DNA of 64,000 nt from Verrucomicrobiota bacterium (lineage in GTDB: Bacteria > Verrucomicrobiota > Verrucomicrobiia > Opitutales > Opitutaceae), in contig JAGVUB010000183.1 in assembly GCA_019136515.1 (NCBI GenBank), forward strand, positions 1 through 64,000, read 5' to 3'. Positions within the stretch are counted from its first letter, which is position 1, and every line of letters begins with the position of its first letter. Shown piece by piece: positions 52,595 through 60,816 of this stretch. A program made the translations under genes and the position numbers. The notes beneath the pieces were generated by a model. The model saw nothing but the letters and a program-made list of their open reading frames with translations. It did no database searches and was not told the origin of the DNA.

Positions 52595-52626
52595 AAGGCG
52601 CGGCCCAGAACGGGCCGCGCCTTTTT
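52595..52626 (+). terminator. Rho-independent terminator of the GH94 gene
   Basis: AAGGCGCGGCCC (52595-52606) pairs with GGGCCGCGCCTT (52612-52623) around a 5-nt loop, followed by a run of T (52622-52626) and further pyrimidines. Confidence 0.88.
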
Positions 52627-52633
52627 CTTTGCC

Positions 52634-52830
52634 GTAGCCGGCCGCGCCGAGGCTGGCCTTCCGCTGCCGTGTCGTAGCGAAACGCGTGAGCGTTTCGACC
52701 TCCGTGGCGGTGCTCGCCAGAGCAGCGACCCGCCCTCCGCGTGGCGGAACGCATCACGTTCAGTCTTCCCAGTAGCAGCGCGCGTGAGCGCGCCGTTTCT
52801 CATCATCTTCCTCCGCCGTAGCGGCCGCCC
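52634..52830. repeat. Cluster of four GTAG-headed REP-like repeats
   Basis: GTAG starts at 52634, 52674, 52772 and 52818, each followed by a GC-rich imperfect palindrome. The clearest is GTAGCGAAACGCGTGAGCGTTTCG (52674). All point the same way, filling most of the 319-bp gap between the GH94 terminator and the pepT stop. The gap ends in CCACC/CTACCG-rich low-complexity sequence (52831-52878). No gene is seen there. Confidence 0.6.
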
Positions 52831-52878
52831 CACCATCCACCATCCACCGCCCACCGGCTACCGGCAACCGGCTACCGC

Positions 52879-54126
52879 TCACCGTCTACCGGCACTCGCC
52901 CACAGCTCCGCGATCTTCAAGAGAACCTCGGCGCTCTGGGTCATATCCTGCAGCGTCACCCACTCGCGCTGGCTGTGCACCTCGTGCATGCCCGTGAAGA
53001 TGTTCGGAGTGAGCAGCCCACGCGCCGTGAGCTTCGAGCCGTCGGTGCCGCCGCGCACCGAGCGCAGCTTCGGGTCCAACCCGCACGCCCGCACCGCCGC
53101 CTGCGCAAGCTCCACTGCGCGCATATCCTTCTCCAGCCAGTAGCGCATGTTCCGGTACTGCTCGGCGAACGCGACCTCCACCTGCGCCCGCGGCTCGGCC
53201 GCGCGCAGCTCCGCCGCCGCGCGCTCGACCACCGCCCGCTTCGCCGCGAGCCCGTCGAGCTCGAAGTCACGCAGGATCATCCGCACCGTCGCGCGCTCGC
53301 TGTTGCCGGAGATCGCCGTCGGATGCACGAAGCCGTCGCGGTCCGCCGTGCGCTCCGGCGAACACTCCATCGGCAGCGAGGCCACGAAGCGCCCCGCCAG
53401 CCGCAGCGCGTTCACCATCACGTCCTTCGCCCAACCCGGATGACTCGCCACGCCGCGGATCGTCACCGTCGCCGCGTCAGCTGAAAATGTTTCCCAGTCG
53501 ATCTCGCCGGGCGATTCGCCGTCGAGTGTGTACGCCGCCACCGCGCCGACACGCTCCAGCTCGAGTTTGTCCACCCCGCGGCCGATCTCCTCGTCGGGAT
53601 TGAAGCACAGCCGGATCTTCCCGTGTTGGAACTCCGGATGCCGCAGGAGGTGCCGCGCCGTCGCCATCACGATCGCCACGCCCGCCTTGTCGTCGGCGCC
53701 GAGCAGCGTCTTGCCGCTCGCCGTGATCACGTCCTGCCCGATCGCGCCACGCAGATGCGGCGAGTTCTCCACGCTGAGCACCTGCGTCGGATCGTCGGGC
53801 AACACGATCGGCTTCCCGTCCCACGCGCGGTGCACGAGCGGCGTCGCCCCGCCGGGCAGCTCCGTCGCCGTGTCGACATGCGCAAACCACGCGATCGTCG
53901 GTGCCCCCTCGCAGCCCTTCGCCGCCGGGAGCGTCGCCAGCACATAGCCGTGCTCCGTGATCTCGACCTCGCTCGCCCCGATCTCGCGCAACTCGCGCTC
54001 CAGTAGGCGCAGCAAATCCCACTGCCCCGGCGTGCTCGGCGCCGTCTCCGAGTGCGCATCGCTGCGCGTCTCGAGCCGCACGTAGCGGCAGAACCGTTCC
54101 AGCAAATCGCCCGTGTCGATCTTCAT
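52879..54126 (-). CDS. pepT: Peptidase T (tripeptide aminopeptidase)
   Basis: The 415-aa protein is a di-zinc M20B peptidase: FAHVDTATE near residue 82 (first metal ligand), GADDKAGVA near 145, the catalytic and metal-binding NPDEEIGRG near 174, AYTLDGE near 196 and RGGTDGSKL near 370. It releases N-terminal residues from tripeptides in the cytoplasm. The start is uncertain: ATG at 54126 (MKIDTGDLLERFCRYVRLET) matches the family, while ATG at 54135 has a better upstream G-rich site. It diverges from the CBM96-like gene. Confidence 0.92.
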   Translation of the reverse strand: MKIDTGDLLERFCRYVRLETRSDAHSETAPSTPGQWDLLRLLERELREIGASEVEITEHGYVLATLPAAKGCEGAPTIAWFAHVDTATELPGGATPLVHRAWDGKPIVLPDDPTQVLSVENSPHLRGAIGQDVITASGKTLLGADDKAGVAIVMATARHLLRHPEFQHGKIRLCFNPDEEIGRGVDKLELERVGAVAAYTLDGESPGEIDWETFSADAATVTIRGVASHPGWAKDVMVNALRLAGRFVASLPMECSPERTADRDGFVHPTAISGNSERATVRMILRDFELDGLAAKRAVVERAAAELRAAEPRAQVEVAFAEQYRNMRYWLEKDMRAVELAQAAVRACGLDPKLRSVRGGTDGSKLTARGLLTPNIFTGMHEVHSQREWVTLQDMTQSAEVLLKIAELWASAGRR

Positions 54127-54204
54127 GCCGCCCATCAAACACCCCCGCCGCCCCTCCGCGACCGCAAACGATGTCCTCCGCCCCGTTCACCTCGCCGTGC
54201 CCTA

Positions 54205-54247
54205 AAGACGCAAATTTCCGTCCGACCGCGACACGGATTTGCGTCTT
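54205..54247. promoter_or_regulatory. Inverted repeat between pepT and the CBM96-like gene
   Basis: AAGACGCAAATTTCCGT (54205-54221) and ACGGATTTGCGTCTT (54233-54247) are complementary except for two unpaired T residues, around an 11-nt loop. It has no T run after it, and it sits between two divergent starts, so an operator or an mRNA leader hairpin is likelier than a terminator. Confidence 0.5.
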
Positions 54248-54411
54248 CGGTGGCACGCGCGCCGCTGGTCGACGAGGCCACGGCGCGTACCCCGCCGGGA
54301 CCAGTCTGGGTGGCCGGCGGCCCAACGCCTGTCCATTGCTAGAACGCACCCGGTCTCGCTCCCGCAGCCCCGCTGCGCCATCCTCGCGTCACCGTCCCCA
54401 TAATCCCCTCC

Positions 54412-55605
54412 CTGCGCACGCTCCTCCTCGCCGCGGCGTTGCTCGCGGCCCCTTCGCTCTGTCCCGCCCAGTTCCTCGACCAGTTCGATCAGCCCAAGAT
54501 CGAAGGATGGTTCACGATGACCGGCGACGGTTCCGCCACCGCCGAGTTTGTCCCGGCTAGCGGATACGCCATCCTCAAGATCGACGCCACCCGCGACCCC
54601 TACGGCGTCTGGTGGGCCCTCATCAAACGCGACATCGCCCCCGCCATCGACGTCGCCAAGCTCGCCCAGCCGGCCTACGAGCTGCGCGTCGAGGCCCGCG
54701 TCCGTTCCAGCCACGCCCCGCGCCGCGTGAACTTCATGCTGAACACCCAGCGCACAACCGATTTCCACGAACACCTGCGCGAGTACGACCTGCCCGACAC
54801 CGACTGGCACACCATCAGCATGACCACGCGGAACTTCGACGCCCGCCCCGGCGACAACGTCTACGTGCAGCTCTGCGCCACCGACTTCGGCCCCGAGAAG
54901 TACGAGATCGAGGTCGACTACTATCGCGCCGACGTCGTCCGCCCCGACCAGGCCGGCCCCGATCTCGGCGAACCGCTCATCTACCACCCGCCGGTCCCCG
55001 CCCTCGACACACTCGCGCACCACCTGCCGGTCACGCACGACAGCCAGATCCACACCGACTTCCCCGACGTGAACTTCAACGACTGGCACGCCGCCACCGC
55101 CGCCGGTCCCGCCCGCATCCTCACGATCGACCCGCACCAGTCGCCCATCCTCCGCTGGGACTTCTCGCAGCTCGCCAACCGCACCGTCACCGGCGAGGGC
55201 GTGCTCGAGCTCACGACCTTCAGTGCGCCCCAGGGTGGCAACTACAGCGCGCCATTCGGCGAGGACCTCGGCGTCGAGTTCGGCCGGCTCCACGTCTTCG
55301 AGATCCTCGGCGGCGACCCGGCCTGGGACCAGGAGACCGTGACCTACAACAGCCTGCTGCGCGGCGGCGACCCCAAGCAGGTCTTCAACACCCAGATGAT
55401 CCAAGATGTCGACGTCGCCGCCGCGCCCGGCGGCAAGACCTACGTCTTGCTCCCGCGCCCGGTCCTGCAGCGCCTGCTCGACGGCACAACCAAGGGTATC
55501 GCCCTCCGCCCGCTCGGCGCCATCAACGCCACGTTCTACGCCTCCGAGGACCGCGCCCCCGGCGTCGCCCCCACGCTGCATTTCTCGACCACCACGCAAC
55601 CGTAG
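54412..55605 (+). CDS. Secreted carbohydrate-binding protein, CBM96/DNRLRE-like
   Basis: The open frame has no ATG or GTG upstream of the signal peptide (SLRTLLLAAALLAAPSLCPA). Start candidates are CTG at 54412, the ATA/ATC pair at 54400-54405, or TTG at 54439, which would cut the signal peptide short. The mature protein has an N-terminal jelly-roll domain (residues about 30-170). Its C-terminal half resembles the CBM96/DNRLRE carbohydrate-binding domain, ending GIALRPLGAINATFYASEDR and a PTLHFS terminus. No catalytic motif. It lies 272 bp upstream of the GH30-PL1 gene, and binding of plant or algal polysaccharide is likely. Confidence 0.6.
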   Translation: MRTLLLAAALLAAPSLCPAQFLDQFDQPKIEGWFTMTGDGSATAEFVPASGYAILKIDATRDPYGVWWALIKRDIAPAIDVAKLAQPAYELRVEARVRSSHAPRRVNFMLNTQRTTDFHEHLREYDLPDTDWHTISMTTRNFDARPGDNVYVQLCATDFGPEKYEIEVDYYRADVVRPDQAGPDLGEPLIYHPPVPALDTLAHHLPVTHDSQIHTDFPDVNFNDWHAATAAGPARILTIDPHQSPILRWDFSQLANRTVTGEGVLELTTFSAPQGGNYSAPFGEDLGVEFGRLHVFEILGGDPAWDQETVTYNSLLRGGDPKQVFNTQMIQDVDVAAAPGGKTYVLLPRPVLQRLLDGTTKGIALRPLGAINATFYASEDRAPGVAPTLHFSTTTQP

Positions 55606-55877
55606 GCGGCCGGCTCCGCGCGCTTGCCGCGATCCCTCGTCGCTCGCCGCGCTCGATCGCGTTCGTCCCTCCCACGCGACACGCGCCGCGCTTGCCCCAA
55701 TCACCTGCCGATTCCGGCTCCGCAGTGCGCCTTCGCTCCGGTCAACGGCGACCATTCTTGCCACCCTCAGCCACTGGGCACCACCGCTCGCCCGGTGTTT
55801 ACTCCGGTGGCGCACTCGCCGTTGCCGCGCCCGTGTCTGCGTTTCCCCACGCCGCAACCGCCCAACCCCTTCCGCGC

Positions 55878-58800
55878 ATGAAATTCCTTCGCTTCGTCTC
55901 CGCCCCGGCGGCCCGCATCGCCGCCCTCTGCGCCACCGTGCTGCTCGCCGGTTCCCCGATCCGCTCCGCCGCCGCCACCTGCGTCGTCGAAGCCGCGAGC
56001 CTCAAGCAGCAGATCGACGGCTTCGGCGCCGGCGTCGCGTTCCTCTACGACGGCCAGGACCCGCTCAACGACGCCCAGATGGACCAACTCTACGGCACGA
56101 GCGGCACGCAGTTCGGCCTCACCCTCATCCGCATCCGCATCCCGCCGGACGGCAACTACACCGCCGCCGTCACCGACGGCCAGCGGGCCCGCGCCCGCGG
56201 CGCCCGCATCCTCGCCAGCCCGTGGACCCCACCCGCGGCGATGAAGACCAGCAACAACATCGTCGGCGGCTCGCTCCTGCCCGCCCAATACGCCGCCTAC
56301 GCCACCTACCTCGACGACTTCGCGAAGCACATGGCCGCCAACGGCGCGCCGCTCGCAGTGATCTCCGTGCAGAATGAGCCGGATTGGGATCCCGACTACG
56401 AAGGCTGCACCTGGACGGCCGAACAGCTCCGCACCTTCTGCCGCGACCACGCGGGCGCGATCTCCGTGCCGGTGATGATGCCCGAGTCCCTCAACTTCAA
56501 CCAGGCGCTCTCCGACCCCACCCTCAACGACCCCGTCGCCGCGGCCAACGTCGACTACATCGGCGGCCACCTCTACGGCGCCGAGATCTATGGCGCCACG
56601 ATCCGCGATTACCCCCTCGCCCGCTCCCTCGGCAAGCCGCTCTGGATGACCGAGTTTCTGGTCAACGACCAAGGGCCCACCTACGGCATCCCGGGCCAAC
56701 CGCTCGGCTACGCCCTCACCACCGCCCGCCAGATCTCCGACTGCCTCTCCGTCGGCAACATGAGCGCCTACATCTGGTGGAAATGCATCGGCACCGCCAA
56801 CGGCCTGCTCGACAACGACAGCGCGCCCCAGCGCCGCGGCTACGTCATGGGCCAGTTCAGCCGCTTCGTCCGCCCCGGCGACTACCGCGTCGACGTGACG
56901 AACAACGCCGGCCCGCTCGCCATCACCGCCTTCACCGATCCGGCCAGCGGCCGCTGCGCCATCGTCGTCGTCAACGACACCGCCGCCGCCGTGCCGCAGA
57001 CCTTCGCGCTCCACCACCTCGCCCCGGCCAGCCTCTCGCCGGTCGTCACCTCCCTCGCGCAATCTCTCGAGGCCCAGCCGACCGTGGCCGTCGCGAACTC
57101 GTCGTTCGACTACACCGTTCCCGCGCAGTCGGTCGTCACTTTCCACGGCCGGTCGGCCCCCGTCATCCGCAACGCCCCCACCGCCACCTTCACGATCGGC
57201 ACCGCCGTGGCCTACCAGATCGACGCCATCAACGGCCCCACGAGCTACTCCGCCTCCAGCCTGCCAACCGGCCTCGTGCTCGACCCCGCGACCGGCACCA
57301 TCACCGGCACCCCCACTGTTGCCGGCCCGTCCGCCTGTCTCATCAGCGCGACCAACCCCGCCGGCACCACCACCACCATCCTCACGTTCAACATCGCGAA
57401 ACAGCCCGCCACCGTCACCCTCGGCAATCTCACCGCCACCTACGACGGCACGCCCAAACCCGTCACCTGCACCACCGCACCCACCGGCCTGACGGTCACC
57501 CTGACCTACGACGGCAGCACCACCGCGCCGACCGCCCCCGGCAGCTACGCCATCGCGGCCACCGTCGCCGACCCCACCTACGCCGGCAGCGCCAGCGGCA
57601 CCCTCGTCATCTCCGCGAGTTCGGCCCCCGTGTTGCCCGACGGCTTCGGCGCCGCCACCACCGGCGGAGGGTCGGCCACCGCCGTGGTCGTCGACACCCC
57701 GGCCGCGTTCAAGCAGCACGCCGAGGCTACCGGCACCGCGGTGATCACCATCTCGGGCCTGCTCGATCTCGGCACTCTCACTCCGGCCGGCAGCGTCAAC
57801 GTCGCCTCCAACAAGACCATCCAAGGTCTGGATGCCGACGCGGCGATCCTCGGCAAGCTCTCCATCGGCCCCGGCGTGAGCAACGTCGTCGTCCGCGGGC
57901 TCACGATCTCCAATCCCGCCGGCGACGGCATCGCCGTCACCGGCGCCAGCAATGTCTTCATCAACCACTGCACGCTCTCCGACTGCGCCGGCTACCTGCT
58001 CAGCATCACCGACGGCGCCACCAACCTCACCGCCTCGTGGAATGAGTTCTACTACACCAACCCAGCCGCCGTCCATCGCCACGCCGTGCGCATCGGCGCC
58101 AACGAAACCTCCACCCTGCGCGTGACCCTCCACCACAACCTCTGGACCGAGGCGGCCGACCAGGCGCTGCCCGCCGTCGCCTCCGGCCACGTGCACCTCT
58201 ACAGCAACGGCTACGACGTCGCGGGCAACACCGCGGGCGTCGCCGCACTCGCCGGTGCGCAACTATTGGCCGAATACAACGTCTTCGCCCACGCCGCCAA
58301 CCCGCTTGCCAAGACCAACGGCGGACTCATCCGCTCGCTGGGCAACCTGTTCATCGCCACCACCGGCACCGCCGACCCGGGCAACGACACCGTTTTCACG
58401 CCCAGCTATTCCTACGAACTCACGCCCACCGCCGGTCTGATCTCCGCCCTCGCCGGCGCCGGCAACACCGCCGGCGCCGCTTCGGCCACACCGACGCCGC
58501 GGAGCGCCTCCATCTCCACCTCCGCGACCAACGTCACCGCCGGCGGCAGCTTCACCCTCACGGCGCAGCCCTCCGGTTTCACCGGATCCGGTTTTCAATG
58601 GCGCCGCGGCAACGCGCCGATTTCCGGTGCGACCGTCTCGACCTATTCCGTGACTAGCGCCCAGAGCGCCGACGCCGGCACCTACACGGTCGCCATCACC
58701 GACCAGTCCACCGGCGCCACCATCGTCAGCACCCCGATCACGCTCACGATCACCGCCGCACCCACCCCGCCGCCCACCAACGGCGGAAGCACCAGCAACG

Positions 58801-58901
58801 GCGGTGGTGGCGGCGGAGCCCTCCCGCTCTGGCTGCCCGCCGCCCTCCTCTCTCTGCTCTCCGCCCGGCCCAGCCGCCACAAGCGCGGTTCGCTGTGTTG
58901 A
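55878..58901 (+). CDS. Secreted GH30 xylanase-like / PL1 pectate lyase-like fusion
   Basis: The 1007-aa protein has a signal peptide and then a GH30 domain (residues about 35-430): ASPWTPPAAMKTSNN near 114, acid/base in ISVQNEPDWDP near 157, GGHLYGAEIYG near 231 and nucleophile in LWMTEFLVND near 259, with the YEGCTWT block typical of the GH30_8 glucuronoxylanase branch. Two Ig-like segments follow (430-590). A right-handed beta-helix like pectate lyase C (RGLTISNPAGDGIAVTGASN, then HRHAVRIGANE) spans about 590-840. A further Ig-like domain comes next. The C-terminus is GGGGGGALPLWLPAALLSLL then basic, a GlyGly-CTERM-like anchor. Combined xylan/pectin attack at the cell surface is inferred. 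Confidence 0.8.
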   Translation: MKFLRFVSAPAARIAALCATVLLAGSPIRSAAATCVVEAASLKQQIDGFGAGVAFLYDGQDPLNDAQMDQLYGTSGTQFGLTLIRIRIPPDGNYTAAVTDGQRARARGARILASPWTPPAAMKTSNNIVGGSLLPAQYAAYATYLDDFAKHMAANGAPLAVISVQNEPDWDPDYEGCTWTAEQLRTFCRDHAGAISVPVMMPESLNFNQALSDPTLNDPVAAANVDYIGGHLYGAEIYGATIRDYPLARSLGKPLWMTEFLVNDQGPTYGIPGQPLGYALTTARQISDCLSVGNMSAYIWWKCIGTANGLLDNDSAPQRRGYVMGQFSRFVRPGDYRVDVTNNAGPLAITAFTDPASGRCAIVVVNDTAAAVPQTFALHHLAPASLSPVVTSLAQSLEAQPTVAVANSSFDYTVPAQSVVTFHGRSAPVIRNAPTATFTIGTAVAYQIDAINGPTSYSASSLPTGLVLDPATGTITGTPTVAGPSACLISATNPAGTTTTILTFNIAKQPATVTLGNLTATYDGTPKPVTCTTAPTGLTVTLTYDGSTTAPTAPGSYAIAATVADPTYAGSASGTLVISASSAPVLPDGFGAATTGGGSATAVVVDTPAAFKQHAEATGTAVITISGLLDLGTLTPAGSVNVASNKTIQGLDADAAILGKLSIGPGVSNVVVRGLTISNPAGDGIAVTGASNVFINHCTLSDCAGYLLSITDGATNLTASWNEFYYTNPAAVHRHAVRIGANETSTLRVTLHHNLWTEAADQALPAVASGHVHLYSNGYDVAGNTAGVAALAGAQLLAEYNVFAHAANPLAKTNGGLIRSLGNLFIATTGTADPGNDTVFTPSYSYELTPTAGLISALAGAGNTAGAASATPTPRSASISTSATNVTAGGSFTLTAQPSGFTGSGFQWRRGNAPISGATVSTYSVTSAQSADAGTYTVAITDQSTGATIVSTPITLTITAAPTPPPTNGGSTSNGGGGGGALPLWLPAALLSLLSARPSRHKRGSLC

Positions 58902-59251
58902 GGCAGACGAGAGTCGACCGACGCGTGACGAGCGCCAGACCGGCGGTCGAACGGCTGCGATTGTGGCGTTGGCCAGATCGTCCGGCTCGAATTCTGCCGC
59001 TCGGCCTGCGGCGCTCAGCGCTCGATTGAAGCGTCACGACTCGGCCCGTCTCGCGTGCACGGCGTGCCGCAGCCGCTACATCCGCGTCTCCAGTCGACGA
59101 AATCCGCGCTCCCGTTCCTCGCCCGACCGGCGGTGCATCGGCCACCCGTTTGCACCCGCCCCGGAACCGCGTTTCTTCCCGCCCCATCCGCGCCCGATCG
59201 CGGCACACCGACCACGGGCCAACGTCCACCGACCACCGAGCCACGCCACCC
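58902..59251. other. 350-bp spacer without a gene
   Basis: Nothing gene-like was found between the GH30-PL1 gene and the next GTG start. The sequence is GC-rich, and its last 45 bp are CCGACCACCG-type low-complexity units like those before 17707 and near 52831. Confidence 0.5.
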
Positions 59252-60760
59252 GTGAAACCGATCGAACTCCTCTACGCCGCCAACGTCATCTCCCGTCGGG
59301 GCGACGGCGCGCGCCAGGATCTCGCTTTCCGCTTGCTCGTCGAGAACCGCGCCTTCGAGAAGGACATCGCCGTCAACTGGTCCGGCGAGGACGGCGCCTG
59401 GCATTCCGCCCGGGCCCATTGGCTCTGCTCGCTCGGCCCCCAGCGCGAACTCTGGCACGCCACCGCCTCCCACACCGCAGCCGACGACGCAGACACCCTC
59501 CCGGGCGACATCCGTTTCGCGGCCCGCAGCCGCATGGCCGGCGAGGAGTACTGGGACAACAACGACGGCTTCAACCACGACCTCAACGCCGACTCCGGCA
59601 TCCGCCTCCTCGGCCCCTACGCGCTGCTCCACACCGACTACCGCCCGCGTCTCGACCCCGGCCAGGACTATCTGCACATCACCGTCGCCCTGCGCCCGAC
59701 CACCGCCATCACCCGCGTCTTCGTCCGGTGGTCGACGGACCGCTGGCGCACCTTCACGGATACGCCGTGCTTCTTCCGCCGGCGCCACTGGGGCCACACC
59801 GCGGCGAGCAACGCCCGCAACCCCAACCGCTACGGCAACGCGGTCTGGATCAGCCACCTCGGCGTCGGCGCCGCCTTCCGGGTCGAGTACGCGATCGCCT
59901 GCGAGACCGGCGCCGGCACGACCTGGGACGACAACTTCGGCTGCAACTACTGCGCCCGCCGCGACCGCCTCAAGGTCCTCACGCTGAATCTCCACTGCAA
60001 CCAGGAGCCGGACCAGGACGCCAAGCTCTGGCGCATCGCCCAGGCCATCCGCGAACTCGAGGTCGACATCGTCTGCCTCCAGGAGGTCGCCGAACCGTGG
60101 AACGACGGCCGCGGCGACTGGGCGGCCAACACCGCCCGCCTCATCCGGGAGCGCATCGGCCGGCCGTACCAGATCACACACGACTGGTCGCACCGCGGGT
60201 TCGACCGCTACCGCGAGGGCAGCGCGATCCTCTCGCGTCACCAATTCATGGGCACGGACTCCGGCTATGTCTCCACCGGCACCGACCCGCGCAGCATCCA
60301 CTCCCGCCGCGTCGTCCACGCGCGCATCGACGTCCCCTACATCGGGCCGGTGAATGTCTTCTCCTCCCACCTGAGCTGGATCGACGACGGTTTCCGCGAG
60401 CAACTTCCGCGTCTGCGCCAATGGGCCTGCGAACGCCACAACGGCGACACCGCCGCCACCCTGCTCTGTGGCGACTTCAACATCCCCGCCGGCGGCGAGG
60501 GCTACGATCTCGCCACCGGCGACGGCTGCTTCGCCGACCAGTTCCTCCTCGCCCGGCTCCGCCAAAGCGCCGCCGCCGGTTTCGACCCGCCCCCGACCGA
60601 CCGTCCCCGCCCCGATCCCGCCGACGGCCGCATCGACTACCTCTTCGCCCACCGCGACAGCCGGCTCGAGGCTGTCGCCGCCCGGGAACTCTTCACCGAC
60701 ACCGACTACGGCCGGGTCTCCGACCACCCCGGCTACCTGGTCGAGTTCGAACCCCGCTAA
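59252..60760 (+). CDS. Endonuclease/exonuclease/phosphatase-fold protein with two CBM21-like modules
   Basis: The 502-aa protein starts at GTG 59252 and has no signal peptide. Residues about 1-120 match CBM21 starch/glycogen-binding domains (VENRAFEKDIAVNW, then EEYWDNNDGFNHD). Residues 120-235 look like a second copy (VFVRWSTDRWRTFTD and TTWDDNFGCNY). The C-terminal half is an EEP domain: VLTLNLHCNQE, DIVCLQEVAEPW, SSHLSWIDD, LLCGDFNIPAGGEG, GRIDYLFAH and RVSDHPGYLVEF contain the metal and catalytic residues. A Mg-dependent phosphodiesterase or nuclease targeted to glycogen or another alpha-glucan is the simplest reading. The PLD gene follows after 56 bp. Confidence 0.75.
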   Translation: MKPIELLYAANVISRRGDGARQDLAFRLLVENRAFEKDIAVNWSGEDGAWHSARAHWLCSLGPQRELWHATASHTAADDADTLPGDIRFAARSRMAGEEYWDNNDGFNHDLNADSGIRLLGPYALLHTDYRPRLDPGQDYLHITVALRPTTAITRVFVRWSTDRWRTFTDTPCFFRRRHWGHTAASNARNPNRYGNAVWISHLGVGAAFRVEYAIACETGAGTTWDDNFGCNYCARRDRLKVLTLNLHCNQEPDQDAKLWRIAQAIRELEVDIVCLQEVAEPWNDGRGDWAANTARLIRERIGRPYQITHDWSHRGFDRYREGSAILSRHQFMGTDSGYVSTGTDPRSIHSRRVVHARIDVPYIGPVNVFSSHLSWIDDGFREQLPRLRQWACERHNGDTAATLLCGDFNIPAGGEGYDLATGDGCFADQFLLARLRQSAAAGFDPPPTDRPRPDPADGRIDYLFAHRDSRLEAVAARELFTDTDYGRVSDHPGYLVEFEPR

Positions 60761-60816
60761 CCCCCGCACCTTCCCCCTCCCCACACCGACGCAGCCACCG
60801 CAACCGACCACGCGCC

